A model generated the notes under the pieces. That model saw only the letters and a list, made by a program, of their open reading frames with translations, made no database searches and was not told where the DNA came from. DNA of 64,000 bases from JAJDOD01 sp050299835 (GTDB taxonomy: Bacteria > Pseudomonadota > Alphaproteobacteria > Rhodobacterales > Rhodobacteraceae). The DNA is taken from NCBI GenBank assembly GCA_050299835.1, contig JBNKWP010000001.1, positions 285,440-349,439 of the forward strand, read 5' to 3'. A program made the position numbers and the translations under genes. Positions 25,040 through 33,633 of this stretch are shown here, piece by piece (the first letter of the stretch is position 1; the number at the start of each line of letters is the position of its first letter).

Positions 25040-26251
25040 ATGCGTGACGCATACATCTACGACGCAATCCGGTCGCCGCGCGGCAAGGGCCGCAGCGACG
25101 GGTCTCTGCACGAGGTGACGCCGGTCAAGCTTTCCGCCGACATGCTGAACGCGGTGAAAGAACGGAACGGGCTGACGGGTGACGAGATCGAGGATGTGAT
25201 CTGGGGCAACGCGACCCAGGTGAAGGAGCAGGGCGGTTGCCTTGCCCGGACCGCCGTTCTGGCCTCGGGCCTGCATGAGCGGGTGCCGGGGTTGTCGATC
25301 AACCGGTTCTGCGCGTCGGGCATGGAAGCGGTCAACCTTGCCGCCAACCAGGTGCGGGGCGGCGCGGGCGAGGTCTATATCGCCGGAGGCGTCGAATGCA
25401 TGAGCCGGGTGCCGATGGGGTCCGATGGTGCGGCGGTGGCGGCCGACCCGAGCGTGGCGATGAAGACCTATTTCGTGCCGCAGGGGATCAGCGCGGATAT
25501 CATCGCGACCGAGTACGGGATCAGCCGGGACGACGCGGATGCCTTCGCGGTGGAAAGTCAGGCGCGGGCGGCGGCGGCGTGGAAGGAGAACCGGTTCAAG
25601 AAATCCATCGTCGAGATCCGCGATCAGAACGGTTTGCCGATCCTTGCGGTGGACGAATACATGCGGCCCGGCACCGACATGCAGGCGCTGGGTGCCCTGA
25701 AGCCCGCCTTCAAGGATCAGGGCGAGGTGATGCCGGGGTTCGACGCGGTGGCCAAGCTGAAATATCCGCATCTGGAGACGATCAACCACATCCACCATGC
25801 CGGGAATTCCTCGGGCATCGTCGATGGCGCGGCGGCCATCCTGGTCGGCTCGAAGGAGTTCGGGGAAGCGGCGGGTCTCAAGCCGCGCGCGCGCATCCGG
25901 GGGACGGCGAAGATCGGCACGGACCCGACCATCATGCTGACCGGGCCGGTGCCTGCGACGGAGAAGATCCTGCGCGAGAGCGGCATGGCGATCGGCGATA
26001 TCGACCTTTTCGAGGTGAATGAGGCGTTCTCCTCGGTGGTGCTGCGTTTCATGCAGGCCTTTGACGTCGACCACGCAAAGTTGAACGTCAATGGCGGGGC
26101 TATCGCGATGGGTCACCCGCTGGGTGCCTCGGGGGCGATAATCCTCGGCACTTTGCTGGATGAAATGGAACGGCAGGACAGGGAAACGGGACTTGCCACG
26201 CTCTGCGTCGCCAGCGGCATGGGTGCCGCGACGATCATCGAGCGCGTCTAG
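25040..26251 (+). CDS. Acetyl-CoA C-acyltransferase (thiolase)
   Basis: The 403-residue thiolase cleaves 3-ketoacyl-CoA to acetyl-CoA and a shortened acyl-CoA, the last step of beta-oxidation. Catalytic residues are visible: the nucleophilic Cys in NRFCASGMEAV (near residue 92), the His in GGAIAMGHPLGASG (near 358) and the second Cys in LCVASGMGAA (near 390). The start at 25040 follows a GAGGAGA ribosome site. It forms a functional set with the long acyl-CoA dehydrogenase before it and the FadJ-type bifunctional protein after it. Confidence 0.93.
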   Translation: MRDAYIYDAIRSPRGKGRSDGSLHEVTPVKLSADMLNAVKERNGLTGDEIEDVIWGNATQVKEQGGCLARTAVLASGLHERVPGLSINRFCASGMEAVNLAANQVRGGAGEVYIAGGVECMSRVPMGSDGAAVAADPSVAMKTYFVPQGISADIIATEYGISRDDADAFAVESQARAAAAWKENRFKKSIVEIRDQNGLPILAVDEYMRPGTDMQALGALKPAFKDQGEVMPGFDAVAKLKYPHLETINHIHHAGNSSGIVDGAAAILVGSKEFGEAAGLKPRARIRGTAKIGTDPTIMLTGPVPATEKILRESGMAIGDIDLFEVNEAFSSVVLRFMQAFDVDHAKLNVNGGAIAMGHPLGASGAIILGTLLDEMERQDRETGLATLCVASGMGAATIIERV

Positions 26252-26354
26252 GTTGCAGAAATCATGTTAGGATCTCTTAACGTTTCTGCTAGTGTCAGAG
26301 GCATCGAGCAGCTCGGATTTTGCAGTGGCCATTTGCCATTGTCTGGGAGGGCGC

Positions 26355-26771
26355 TTGGAAGACGACGGACCAGCGAGTTTCATTCGATCCATTCAGGCGG
26401 TCTTCATGGAAGGCGACCTGAGCGATTTTATGGAATTCGTGACGATGCCAATGGTCGTCTATACAGAGGCGGGTGTGACCGTGGTCCCGTCGCAACGCCA
26501 GCTGCTTTCGGTGCTTCAGGGATATCGCAAAGCCGTCGCAGAAATGGGAGTGGCAGGCGGGACATTCACGATCGAAGAACGCGACGCCCCGACCAATCAG
26601 CGGGTCCGCGTTCTGGTGAGCAGTTCCTATCGGTTGCAGCACGGATCCGTGGTGTCGGGCAGCCACGTGCGTTTCTTCCTGCTGATGGACGGAGACGGGT
26701 TCAAATTGGAGATGTTGGAGTTTCTCGAGTCTCCTTTTCCCCTCTCGGAAGTCGAGCGGATCGTTCACTGA
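26355..26771 (+). CDS. Small protein with probable NTF2/SnoaL-like fold
   Basis: The 138-residue protein, read from TTG 26355, has the alternating helix and beta-strand pattern of SnoaL/NTF2-like proteins: an N-terminal helix (ASFIRSIQAVFMEGD), then FMEFVTMPMVVYTEAG, a second helix block, and long beta strands (RVRVLVSSSYRL, SHVRFFLLMDGD). The TTG is preceded by GGGAGGGCGC, a strong ribosome site; an in-frame GTG at 26292 would add 21 residues. It lies between the thiolase and fadJ genes. Its substrate, if it is an enzyme, is unknown. Confidence 0.65.
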   Translation: MEDDGPASFIRSIQAVFMEGDLSDFMEFVTMPMVVYTEAGVTVVPSQRQLLSVLQGYRKAVAEMGVAGGTFTIEERDAPTNQRVRVLVSSSYRLQHGSVVSGSHVRFFLLMDGDGFKLEMLEFLESPFPLSEVERIVH

Positions 26772-26874
26772 CCACCGAAAGTCTTGCCAAAAACGTCAGC
26801 GCGCTGCCGGGAAATCCCCGGCGTTCAGATCTGCACGGGACGCCCGGTGTCCTGCGCACGCCAAGGAGCATATC

Positions 26875-29070
26875 ATGACCGATTTCACCTATGATCTTCA
26901 CGACGATGGCGTGGCCGTCATCACCTGGGACGTGCCGGGCAAGTCGATGAATGTGCTGACGCGGGAGGCGTTCGAACTGGTCGAAAGTTTCCTCGACCGT
27001 GCGCTGGCCGACGAGGCGGTGAAAGGGATCATCGTCACCTCGGGCAAGGACACGTTTGCGGGTGGCATGGATCTCAACGTACTGGGCAACATCCGGGCCG
27101 AGTCCGGGGACGATCCGGCGCCGGCTCTGTTCGATTTCATCATGAACGGGCATCGCATCCTGCGGAAAATCGAACGGGCGGGCATGGATCCGAAAACGCT
27201 CAAGGGTGGCAAGCCGATTGCCTGCGCCATTCCGGGACTTTGCGCGGGCATCGGGACAGAGATCGCCCTGGCGTGCCATCACCGGATCATGGCGGATACG
27301 CCGAAGGGCCGGATCGGGCTGCCGGAGATCATGGTCGGGCTCTTCCCCGGCGCGGGCGGCACGACGCGGGTGACGCGGATGGTCGGCCTGATGGCCGCCG
27401 CGCCGATCCTGCTGGAAGGCAAGATGCTGGAGCCGAAAAAGGCGAAGGGCACGCTTGTCGATGAGGTGGTCGCGCCCGAGAACCTGATGGCGCGGGCCAA
27501 GGAATGGGTGCTGAACGCGACCGACGCCGACATCGTGAAGCCGTGGGACCGGAAGGATTACAAGATGCCGGGGGGTGCACCGTACCATCCGGCTGGGTTC
27601 ATGACCTTCGTGGGTGCCTCCGCGATGATCAACGGCAAGACCAAGGGCGTCTATCCGGCGGCGAGGGCTTTGCTTTCGGCGGCTTATGAAGGGGCGCTGG
27701 TGCCGTTCGATACGGCTTTGAGGATCGAGGCGCGGTATTTCACTCAAGTGCTGAACGACCCGACCAGTGCGGCGATGATCCGGTCTCTGTTCCTGAACAA
27801 GGAGGCGTTGGAGAAGGGGGCGAACCGGCCTGACGTGGCGGATCAGGAGGTCTCCAAAGTCGGTATTCTGGGCGCGGGTATGATGGGGGCGGGCATCGCC
27901 TATGTCTCCGCCAATGCCGGGATCGAGGTTGTGCTGATCGATCAGGCGCAGGAGGCGGCCGACAAGGGCAAGTCCTATTCAGAAGGTATTCTCGACAAGG
28001 GCATCCAGCGCAAGAAAGTCACCGAGGACAAGAAGGCCCAGGTGTTGGAACGGATCACGGCGACCACCGATCTTGACGCGCTGAAGGGTTGCGATCTGAT
28101 CGTGGAAGCGGTGTTCGAGGACCCCGGCGTGAAGGCCGAGATGACGAAGAAGGTCGAGGTCATCGTGGGCGAGGACTGCATTTTCGCCACCAACACCTCC
28201 ACCCTGCCGATCACGGAACTGGCGAAGGCCAGCGTCAGGCCCGAGCAGTTCATCGGCATCCATTTCTTTTCCCCCGTGGACAAGATGCTGCTGGTGGAGA
28301 TCATCAAGGGGGCGGAAACCGGCGACCGGGCTGTCGCCAAGGCGCTGGATTACGTGCGCCAGATCCGGAAGACGCCGATTGTCGTCAACGACGCGCGGTT
28401 CTTCTATGCCAACCGCTGCATCATCCCTTACATCAACGAAGGCATCCGCATGGTCGGCGAGGGCGTGACGCCCGCGCTGGTCGAGAACGCGGCGCAGATG
28501 CTGGGCTTTCCGGTCGGACCGTTGCAACTGGTGGACGAAACCAGCGTTGATCTGGGCGTGAAGATCGCCAAGGCGACCAAGGCGGCGATGGGCGATGCCT
28601 ATCCCGACAGCGCGGTCGACGAGGTACTGTTCTGGATGGCCGATCAGGGGCGCATGGGGCGGAAGGCCGGGAAGGGCTTTTACGACTATGACGAGAAGGG
28701 CAAGCGCACGGGTCTCTGGCCGGGACTGGGCGACAAGTATCCGGTCGCGGCCGACCAACCCGAGTTGAGCCAAGTGCAGCACCGGTTGATGATGGCACAG
28801 GTGCTGGAGGCGGTCCGGGCGCTGGAAGAAGGCGTGCTGGAAGACATCCGCGAGGGCGATGTGGGCGCGATCCTCGGCTGGGGCTTCGCGCCGTGGTCGG
28901 GCGGTCCGTTCTCCTGGCTCGACATGATCGGGGCCGGGCAGGCGGTGGAGATCTGCGAGAGCCTTGGTGGGCACGGGCCGCGCTTCGCGGTGCCGAAGAT
29001 GCTCGGTGAGATGGCGGAGAGCGGGTCGACCTTCTACGAACGGTTCGGCACGCAGGCCAAAGCGGCCTGA
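26875..29070 (+). CDS. fadJ: Bifunctional enoyl-CoA hydratase / 3-hydroxyacyl-CoA dehydrogenase (FadJ/FadB type)
   Basis: The 731-residue multifunctional protein has an N-terminal crotonase domain (residues about 5-200, with GLCAGIGTEIALACHHRI and the catalytic GLPEIMVGLFPGAGGT region) and a C-terminal NAD-dependent dehydrogenase (Rossmann motif GAGMMGAGIAYVSANAG near 330, and HFFSPVDKM near 460). It hydrates enoyl-CoA and oxidises 3-hydroxyacyl-CoA. It completes the beta-oxidation set with the dehydrogenase and thiolase upstream. A hairpin terminator lies right after it. FadJ or FadB naming depends on partners and is not certain. Confidence 0.92.
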   Translation: MTDFTYDLHDDGVAVITWDVPGKSMNVLTREAFELVESFLDRALADEAVKGIIVTSGKDTFAGGMDLNVLGNIRAESGDDPAPALFDFIMNGHRILRKIERAGMDPKTLKGGKPIACAIPGLCAGIGTEIALACHHRIMADTPKGRIGLPEIMVGLFPGAGGTTRVTRMVGLMAAAPILLEGKMLEPKKAKGTLVDEVVAPENLMARAKEWVLNATDADIVKPWDRKDYKMPGGAPYHPAGFMTFVGASAMINGKTKGVYPAARALLSAAYEGALVPFDTALRIEARYFTQVLNDPTSAAMIRSLFLNKEALEKGANRPDVADQEVSKVGILGAGMMGAGIAYVSANAGIEVVLIDQAQEAADKGKSYSEGILDKGIQRKKVTEDKKAQVLERITATTDLDALKGCDLIVEAVFEDPGVKAEMTKKVEVIVGEDCIFATNTSTLPITELAKASVRPEQFIGIHFFSPVDKMLLVEIIKGAETGDRAVAKALDYVRQIRKTPIVVNDARFFYANRCIIPYINEGIRMVGEGVTPALVENAAQMLGFPVGPLQLVDETSVDLGVKIAKATKAAMGDAYPDSAVDEVLFWMADQGRMGRKAGKGFYDYDEKGKRTGLWPGLGDKYPVAADQPELSQVQHRLMMAQVLEAVRALEEGVLEDIREGDVGAILGWGFAPWSGGPFSWLDMIGAGQAVEICESLGGHGPRFAVPKMLGEMAESGSTFYERFGTQAKAA

Positions 29071-29082
29071 CCCCTGCGGCAG

Positions 29083-29128
29083 AACGCGCGCCCTTCCCCT
29101 CGTGACATGGGCGCGCGTTTCGTTTAGT
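29083..29128 (+). terminator. Intrinsic terminator after fadJ
   Basis: AACGCGCGCCC (29083-29093) pairs perfectly with GGGCGCGCGTT (29109-29119) over a 15-base loop, followed by a T-rich run TTCGTTT. It closes the beta-oxidation operon 13 bases after the fadJ stop. Confidence 0.75.
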
Positions 29129-29160
29129 CAGGCGCGGAAACGATCTTCGGAGTTGCCCCC

Positions 29161-29295
29161 ATGGCCGACCACAAGCATGGCGAAATGGACATCAGCGTTC
29201 ACGAAAAGACCTTCGCGGGCTTCATGACCTGGGTGAAGAACGTGGCGATTGTCTGCATCCTGGTCCTGATCTTCCTCGCCATCTTCAATTCGTGA
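29161..29295 (+). CDS. aa3-type cytochrome c oxidase subunit IV
   Basis: This 44-residue protein has the pattern of the bacterial aa3-type oxidase subunit IV: an acidic and histidine-rich N-terminus (MADHKHGEMDISVHEKTF), then one membrane helix (about residues 25-42, VAIVCILVLIFLAIF). It is a small structural subunit of the terminal oxidase in the inner membrane. It is too short for ordinary gene finders. The stop overlaps the start of the lipoprotein gene by 4 bases (GTGA). None of the large oxidase subunits is in this window. Confidence 0.85.
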   Translation: MADHKHGEMDISVHEKTFAGFMTWVKNVAIVCILVLIFLAIFNS

Positions 29296-29900
29296 GCGCC
29301 TGGCGCCACGTTTTCGTTCTCTGCTTATTTCTTCTTGCGGCCTGCGGGGCCGGTGAACCGCGTTGGGCGTCGGACGCTCAGGTCGCGCGCTTTGCCTATC
29401 GCGCCACAGGTGCGCCGGAGTTGCGGCTTTACACTGTCGTCAGCACACGAAACGGGTCGGGGGCGCATTCTGGCCTGCTGATTTCGACCGGGCGTGAGCG
29501 CATTCTGTTCGATCCGGCAGGCACATTCGAACTGCCGCAGGCACCGGAGCGGAACGATGTGCATTATGGAATCACACCGGGGGCTCTGGCCGTCTATATC
29601 GACTATCATGCGCGCGAGACCTATGACGTGATCGAGCAGCGGGTGCGGGTCACGCCGGCGCAGGCGGCCCGCGTCGCGGCGCTGGCCAAGTCCTATGGGC
29701 CGGTGCCGAAGGGGCAGTGTTCGGTCTCGATCAATCGCATCCTGAAACAGGTGCCGGGGTTCGGGCACATGGCGGTAACCTATTTCCCGAAGGTGACGCG
29801 GGACCGGTTCGCAGCTGTGCCGGGCGTGGAGACGCGGTTGATTTCGGATGATGACGGGGATGCAAATGCGGCGGTGTTGGCGCGCGCCGCGCAACGGTAG
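29292..29900 (+). CDS. Putative lipoprotein of unknown function
   Basis: The 202-residue protein begins with a lipoprotein signal peptide (residues 1-20) ending in the lipobox LAAC, so it is probably lipidated on Cys and anchored in a cell-envelope membrane. The mature part is soluble, with HSGLLISTGRERILFDPAG, HYGITPGALAVYIDYHARETYDV and a late cysteine (KGQCSVSINRILKQVPGF), a layout resembling papain-like/NlpC-type hydrolase folds with a possible Cys-His pair. Catalysis is not shown. The GTG start overlaps the preceding oxidase subunit stop, indicating coupled translation. Confidence 0.75.
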   Translation: MSAWRHVFVLCLFLLAACGAGEPRWASDAQVARFAYRATGAPELRLYTVVSTRNGSGAHSGLLISTGRERILFDPAGTFELPQAPERNDVHYGITPGALAVYIDYHARETYDVIEQRVRVTPAQAARVAALAKSYGPVPKGQCSVSINRILKQVPGFGHMAVTYFPKVTRDRFAAVPGVETRLISDDDGDANAAVLARAAQR

Positions 29901-29933
29901 GGGCGAATCGAAAAAATTCGCCCGCGTTTGCCT

Positions 29934-29983
29934 CCGTCCTCCCACCCCTAACTTAGCGGGCGGGTGGTTAAGGAAAGGTTCAG
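29934..29983 (+). repeat. 50-base dispersed element with CtrA-like box, copy 2
   Basis: This block is 39/50 identical to 18565-18614, including the 16-base pyrimidine-rich start and TTAGCGGGCGG at the same offset. The CtrA-like part here is TTAA (29968-29971), seven bases, TTCA (29979-29982), one mismatch from consensus. It lies between the lipoprotein gene and the convergent azlD gene. A 13-base string from its end (AAGGAAAGGTTCA) recurs at 59058-59070. Confidence 0.6.
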
Positions 29984-30041
29984 GTGCGCAGTCGTCGGTG
30001 GTGGTTTTTCGACAGGGTCACAATCGACCCGGTCTCAAGAG

Positions 30042-30368
30042 TCAGAGCAACCAAAACAATCCGGCCAAGGTCACCGCTCCTGCAAACACCCCGGCCAGCA
30101 TGTTCTTCGTCCACCATGCGGCCAGAACCGTCGCTGCGGCTGCGGCAAAATAGATCGGGTCCGGCTCGCCGCCGTTCGAGCTGGGCCACATCACCAGCGG
30201 CGCGACCAGTCCGGGCAGGATGGCCACGGGCGTATAGCGCAGGTGCCGCAGCACCCAGTCGGGCATCTTGCGGTCGCCGATCAGCCCGAGAAAGGAAAAG
30301 CGGATCAGGAAGGTGCCGATACCCAGAAGCGCGATCATGCCCCAGATCGTGGCGTCGGAATACGTCAT
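30042..30368 (-). CDS. azlD: AzlD domain protein, small subunit of a branched-chain amino acid exporter
   Basis: The 108-residue membrane protein has four hydrophobic segments and the AzlD pattern (IRFSFLGLIGDRKMPDWVLRHLRYTPVAILPGLVAP). AzlD works with the larger AzlC to export branched-chain amino acids or analogues such as azaleucine. Its start overlaps the azlC stop by 4 bases, so the two are co-transcribed on the minus strand. The true substrate in this organism is unknown. Confidence 0.85.
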   Translation of the reverse strand: MTYSDATIWGMIALLGIGTFLIRFSFLGLIGDRKMPDWVLRHLRYTPVAILPGLVAPLVMWPSSNGGEPDPIYFAAAAATVLAAWWTKNMLAGVFAGAVTLAGLFWLL

Positions 30369-31063
30369 GTCCGCCTCCGTTCAATTTCCGCACCCACGGC
30401 CATGGCGATGAGACCCGCCAGAAGGACACCAATGCCCGACGGCAGGAAAGAGAGGAGAAGTGCGGCGAGGATGGACGTGACGGCCGCACCCAGATGCGCG
30501 AGCGTTTTCACCATCGGCGCGGTCAGCGCCAGGAACATGATCGGCATGGCGAAACCCAGATCGAAGCCCTCGGGCAGCGCGTCGCCAGTCATGGCTCCCA
30601 CAGCCGTACCAGTCAGCCAGAGCGGAAACATCACTACCATGGTTCCGATGAAGAACAGAAACTTGTCCTGCATCGACCAGTCGGGCCGTTGTTCGTATTC
30701 CTGAATCGCCAGCGCATAGCTGGCATCGACGTTCAGGTATGCCGCCAGCGCCCGACGACCGAGGCTCAGACCGCCGAGATGCGGTTGCAGGCTTGCCGAG
30801 TACATCGCCATGCGCAGATTGACCGCGAGCGCGGCGGCGAGGACGATGAAGACCGGCGCGTTTTCCGTCATCAGCTGGATCGCGGTGAATTGCGAGGCGC
30901 CCGCGATCACAAGGATCGAAAACCCGACCGTCTGGACCACGTCCAGCCCGGCCTCGGTTGCGACGACGCCAAAGAGGACCGCGAAGGGCACGGCGATCAC
31001 GTTGAACGGCAGACCGGCATAGAAGCCTGCCATGAAAGCTGAATTTCGGGTGGTGGTGGCCAT
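30365..31063 (-). CDS. azlC: AzlC family protein, large subunit of a branched-chain amino acid exporter
   Basis: The 232-residue inner-membrane protein has about seven hydrophobic segments and the AzlC signature GFYAGLPFNVIAVPFAVLFG near the N-terminus, with SQFTAIQLM and the NLRMAMYSASLQPHL segment. It is the larger half of the AzlCD exporter. It is the first gene of the pair and is divergent from fdhD, with 58 bases between them that must hold both promoters. The transported compound cannot be read from the sequence. Confidence 0.88.
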   Translation of the reverse strand: MATTTRNSAFMAGFYAGLPFNVIAVPFAVLFGVVATEAGLDVVQTVGFSILVIAGASQFTAIQLMTENAPVFIVLAAALAVNLRMAMYSASLQPHLGGLSLGRRALAAYLNVDASYALAIQEYEQRPDWSMQDKFLFFIGTMVVMFPLWLTGTAVGAMTGDALPEGFDLGFAMPIMFLALTAPMVKTLAHLGAAVTSILAALLLSFLPSGIGVLLAGLIAMAVGAEIERRRT

Positions 31064-31121
31064 GCGGTCGCCCTAGTCTCTGCCCAAGACGCCTAGCGCA
31101 GGCGGTGAAGGGATACAAATC

Positions 31122-32003
31122 ATGTCGCGTGATGGAACCGATCACTATCTGATAGCGCCCGATCCGGGAGCGGTGCGGCTGACGCGGCAGGTCGAGGGCG
31201 TGGACGAGACCGGGGCGGTTCAGGTGATTTCGGTGGTGGAGGAGCGGCCCCTGACGATCTTTCTCAACGGGCAGGAGATCGTCACCGCCATGACCATCGG
31301 GGATTATCCGGAGTATCTGGCGCTGGGATTCCTGAAGAACCAGGGGATGCTGGCCGAGGGCGAGACGGTGACGGGCGTCGATTACGATGACGATCTTGAA
31401 ACCGTGGTGGTGCGGACGGACGGGTCCACGACATATGAAGAGAAGCTGAAGAAGAAGACCCGGACCAGCGGTTGCGCGGTGGGCACAGTTTTCGGTGACA
31501 TGATGGAGGGGCTGGAGGGGCTGACGCTGCCCGCGACGCAGGTGCGGACCTCGTGGCTCTACGCATTGGCCGCGACGATCAACCGGACGCCGTCGCTCTA
31601 TCTCGAAGCGGGCGCGATCCACGGCACGGTGCTGTGTCAGGAAGACCGGCCTCTGGTCTACATGGAGGATGTGGGCCGTCACAACGCGGTCGACAAGATC
31701 GCCGGCTGGATGCTGTCGGAAGGCGTCTCGGGTGCGGACAAAATCCTTTACACCACCGGGCGGCTGACCTCGGAAATGGTGATCAAATGCGCCCATATGG
31801 GCATTCCGGTGCTGGCGAGCCGGTCCGGATTTACCGCCTGGGGCGTGGATATCGCGCGGCAGGTCGGGCTGACCTGCATCGGGCGGATGCGCGGGCAGCG
31901 CTTCACCTGCCTGGCGGGCGAGGAGCGGCTGATCCGGGATGTGGACCCGGCCCATGTGGCGGGCGAGGAGCGGAAGCACCGGCGCAAAGGGGCGGAGGTT
32001 TGA
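31122..32003 (+). CDS. fdhD: Formate dehydrogenase accessory sulfurtransferase FdhD
   Basis: FdhD passes sulfur from a cysteine desulfurase to the molybdenum cofactor of formate dehydrogenase. The 293-residue protein has TGRLTSEMVIKCAHMGIPVLASRSG near the C-terminus and the loop TRTSGCAVG with Cys118. The second cysteine of the CxxC loop found in E. coli is absent, as in some other family members. It is the first gene of a run with a membrane protein, mobA, mobB and moeA, which supports a molybdoenzyme-maturation operon. The formate dehydrogenase itself is not in the window. Confidence 0.92.
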   Translation: MSRDGTDHYLIAPDPGAVRLTRQVEGVDETGAVQVISVVEERPLTIFLNGQEIVTAMTIGDYPEYLALGFLKNQGMLAEGETVTGVDYDDDLETVVVRTDGSTTYEEKLKKKTRTSGCAVGTVFGDMMEGLEGLTLPATQVRTSWLYALAATINRTPSLYLEAGAIHGTVLCQEDRPLVYMEDVGRHNAVDKIAGWMLSEGVSGADKILYTTGRLTSEMVIKCAHMGIPVLASRSGFTAWGVDIARQVGLTCIGRMRGQRFTCLAGEERLIRDVDPAHVAGEERKHRRKGAEV

Positions 32004-32006
32004 GCG

Positions 32007-32543
32007 ATGGATGACCAGACGCTGCAGGAGACCATCACCGTTCGGATCGCCTATGACCGCAAGCTCTGGCGGCGGGCGATGACCGGCTGGTGGCAAAGCG
32101 TGGTGCCGCCCGCGCCGTTTGTGAAACGCGCGATCTTCTGGGCGGTGGTCTGGTTCCTGATCGGAGTGCTGACGCTGGTGCTGGGCCTTCTGGACATCGC
32201 GCCAAGCTATGTCGGTGCCGGTCTGATCGGCGCGGGTTTCCTGGTCGGTGTTTTCGGCTATCTCCAGCGCACCCGGATGGAACGGTTCTGGGACGTGATC
32301 GGGCAGCACTGGGACAAGGCGGGGGAGGCGGTGGCCGTGTTTGGACCGGAGGGTATGACTTTGACGGACGCGGTTTCGCTGCGGGAAATGTCCTGGGCGG
32401 GCGTGGATTCTGTCAACAGCAGGCGCGGGGTCACGGTCATCCGCGCGGCGTTTTCCATGATTGCGGTTCCCGATGCGGCGCTGCCGGAGGGGATGGACGG
32501 GAAGGCGTTCCGGGCGAAGCTGGACGGGTGGAGGTCGGCATGA
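32007..32543 (+). CDS. Membrane protein with YcxB-like domain
   Basis: The 178-residue protein has two adjacent membrane segments (about residues 42-60 and 66-85) followed by a soluble C-terminal domain of the YcxB-like type (GEAVAVFGPEGMTLTDAVSLREMSWAGVDSV), common in small proteins of unknown function. It lies 3 bases after fdhD and overlaps mobA by 4 bases, so it is in the molybdenum-cofactor operon, but nothing in the sequence ties it to cofactor chemistry. It may simply be carried along in the transcript. Confidence 0.75.
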   Translation: MDDQTLQETITVRIAYDRKLWRRAMTGWWQSVVPPAPFVKRAIFWAVVWFLIGVLTLVLGLLDIAPSYVGAGLIGAGFLVGVFGYLQRTRMERFWDVIGQHWDKAGEAVAVFGPEGMTLTDAVSLREMSWAGVDSVNSRRGVTVIRAAFSMIAVPDAALPEGMDGKAFRAKLDGWRSA

Positions 32544-33142
32544 CCGCCCCCCTCGGAGTCATCCTTGCCGGTGGGCTGGCCTCTCGTATGGGCGGCGGTG
32601 ACAAAGGGTTGCTTCCGCTGGGCGACGTGACGCTGCTGGACCTCGTAATCGCGCGGCTTTCGCCTCAGGTGGCGGATCTGGCTTTGAACGCGAATGGCGA
32701 CCCGGAGCGGTTTGCGGAGATCGGGCTGCCGGTTCTGGCCGACTCGATCTCTGACTATCCCGGCCCGCTGGCGGGCGTGCTCGCCGGGCTGGACTGGGCG
32801 GCGGAGCAGGGCGCGAGCCATATCGTGACCGCCGCCGCCGACACGCCGTTTTTTCCCGCCGACCTCGTGCCGCGCCTGATGCTGGCCGCCGAAGAACAGG
32901 GCAGGCCGATTGCTCTGGCGCGGACGGAGAACGGGCGGCACCCGACCTTCGGTCTCTGGCCGGTGGCGCTGCGCGAGGATCTGCGGCAGGCGCTGCAGGA
33001 CGGGGTGCGCAAGGTCGTGCTCTGGACCGACAGGCACGGCACGGCGATGGCGGATTTCCCGGTGATTGGCTTCGATCCGTTCTTCAACGTCAACACGCCC
33101 GAGGACCTGGCGCAGGCGGCGCGGCTGGTGGAAAACGCATGA
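32540..33142 (+). CDS. mobA: Molybdenum cofactor guanylyltransferase
   Basis: MobA joins GMP to molybdopterin to form the guanine dinucleotide cofactor used by DMSO-reductase family enzymes such as formate dehydrogenase. The 200-residue protein starts with the nucleotidyltransferase signature LAGGLASRMGGGDKGLLPL (residues about 9-27), then DYPGPLAGVLAGL and the metal-binding AAADTPFFP. The ATG at 32540 overlaps the previous stop; a longer alternate frame that begins at 32090 runs through the preceding gene and is not used. It is followed by an overlapping mobB. Confidence 0.93.
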   Translation: MTAPLGVILAGGLASRMGGGDKGLLPLGDVTLLDLVIARLSPQVADLALNANGDPERFAEIGLPVLADSISDYPGPLAGVLAGLDWAAEQGASHIVTAAADTPFFPADLVPRLMLAAEEQGRPIALARTENGRHPTFGLWPVALREDLRQALQDGVRKVVLWTDRHGTAMADFPVIGFDPFFNVNTPEDLAQAARLVENA

Positions 33143-33633
33143 AGATCTGGGGCGTCACCGGCTGGAAGAATTCCGGCAAGACCGGGCTGATGGAACGGCT
33201 GGTGGCCGAGTTCACGCGGCGCGGGCTGACGGTTTCCACGGTGAAACACGCCCATCATGCCTTTGACGTCGATCACCAGGGCAAGGACAGCTATCGGCAC
33301 CGGGAGGCCGGGGCAACCGAGGTGCTTTTGTCCTCGCGCAAGCGTTGGGCGCTGATGCATGAACATCGCGGGACCGAGGAGGCGACGCTCGACATGTTGC
33401 TCGCCAAGCTGAGGCCGGTCGATCTGGTTCTGATCGAGGGCTTCAAGCGCGAGCGGCATCCGAAGGTTGAGGCGCATCGGGCAGAGACAGGCTCGCCGCT
33501 GATTGCGCCGGAGGATGAGACGGTGCGGGCGATTGCTTCGGATTCCGGGATCGAAGTGGCGGGAAGACCGACATTCGATCTGGACGATACAGGCAGGATT
33601 GCCGACTTCATCGCAAGGGAGTTGAAACTGTGA
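33139..33633 (+). CDS. mobB: Molybdopterin-guanine dinucleotide biosynthesis protein MobB
   Basis: The 164-residue GTP-binding protein has a P-loop GWKNSGKT at residues 8-15 and the LVLIEGFKRERHPKVE segment near 95-110. MobB helps MobA with nucleotide attachment to molybdopterin, though it is not essential in E. coli. The start overlaps the mobA stop by 4 bases and its own stop overlaps moeA, so mobA-mobB-moeA are translationally coupled. Confidence 0.93.
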   Translation: MKIWGVTGWKNSGKTGLMERLVAEFTRRGLTVSTVKHAHHAFDVDHQGKDSYRHREAGATEVLLSSRKRWALMHEHRGTEEATLDMLLAKLRPVDLVLIEGFKRERHPKVEAHRAETGSPLIAPEDETVRAIASDSGIEVAGRPTFDLDDTGRIADFIARELKL

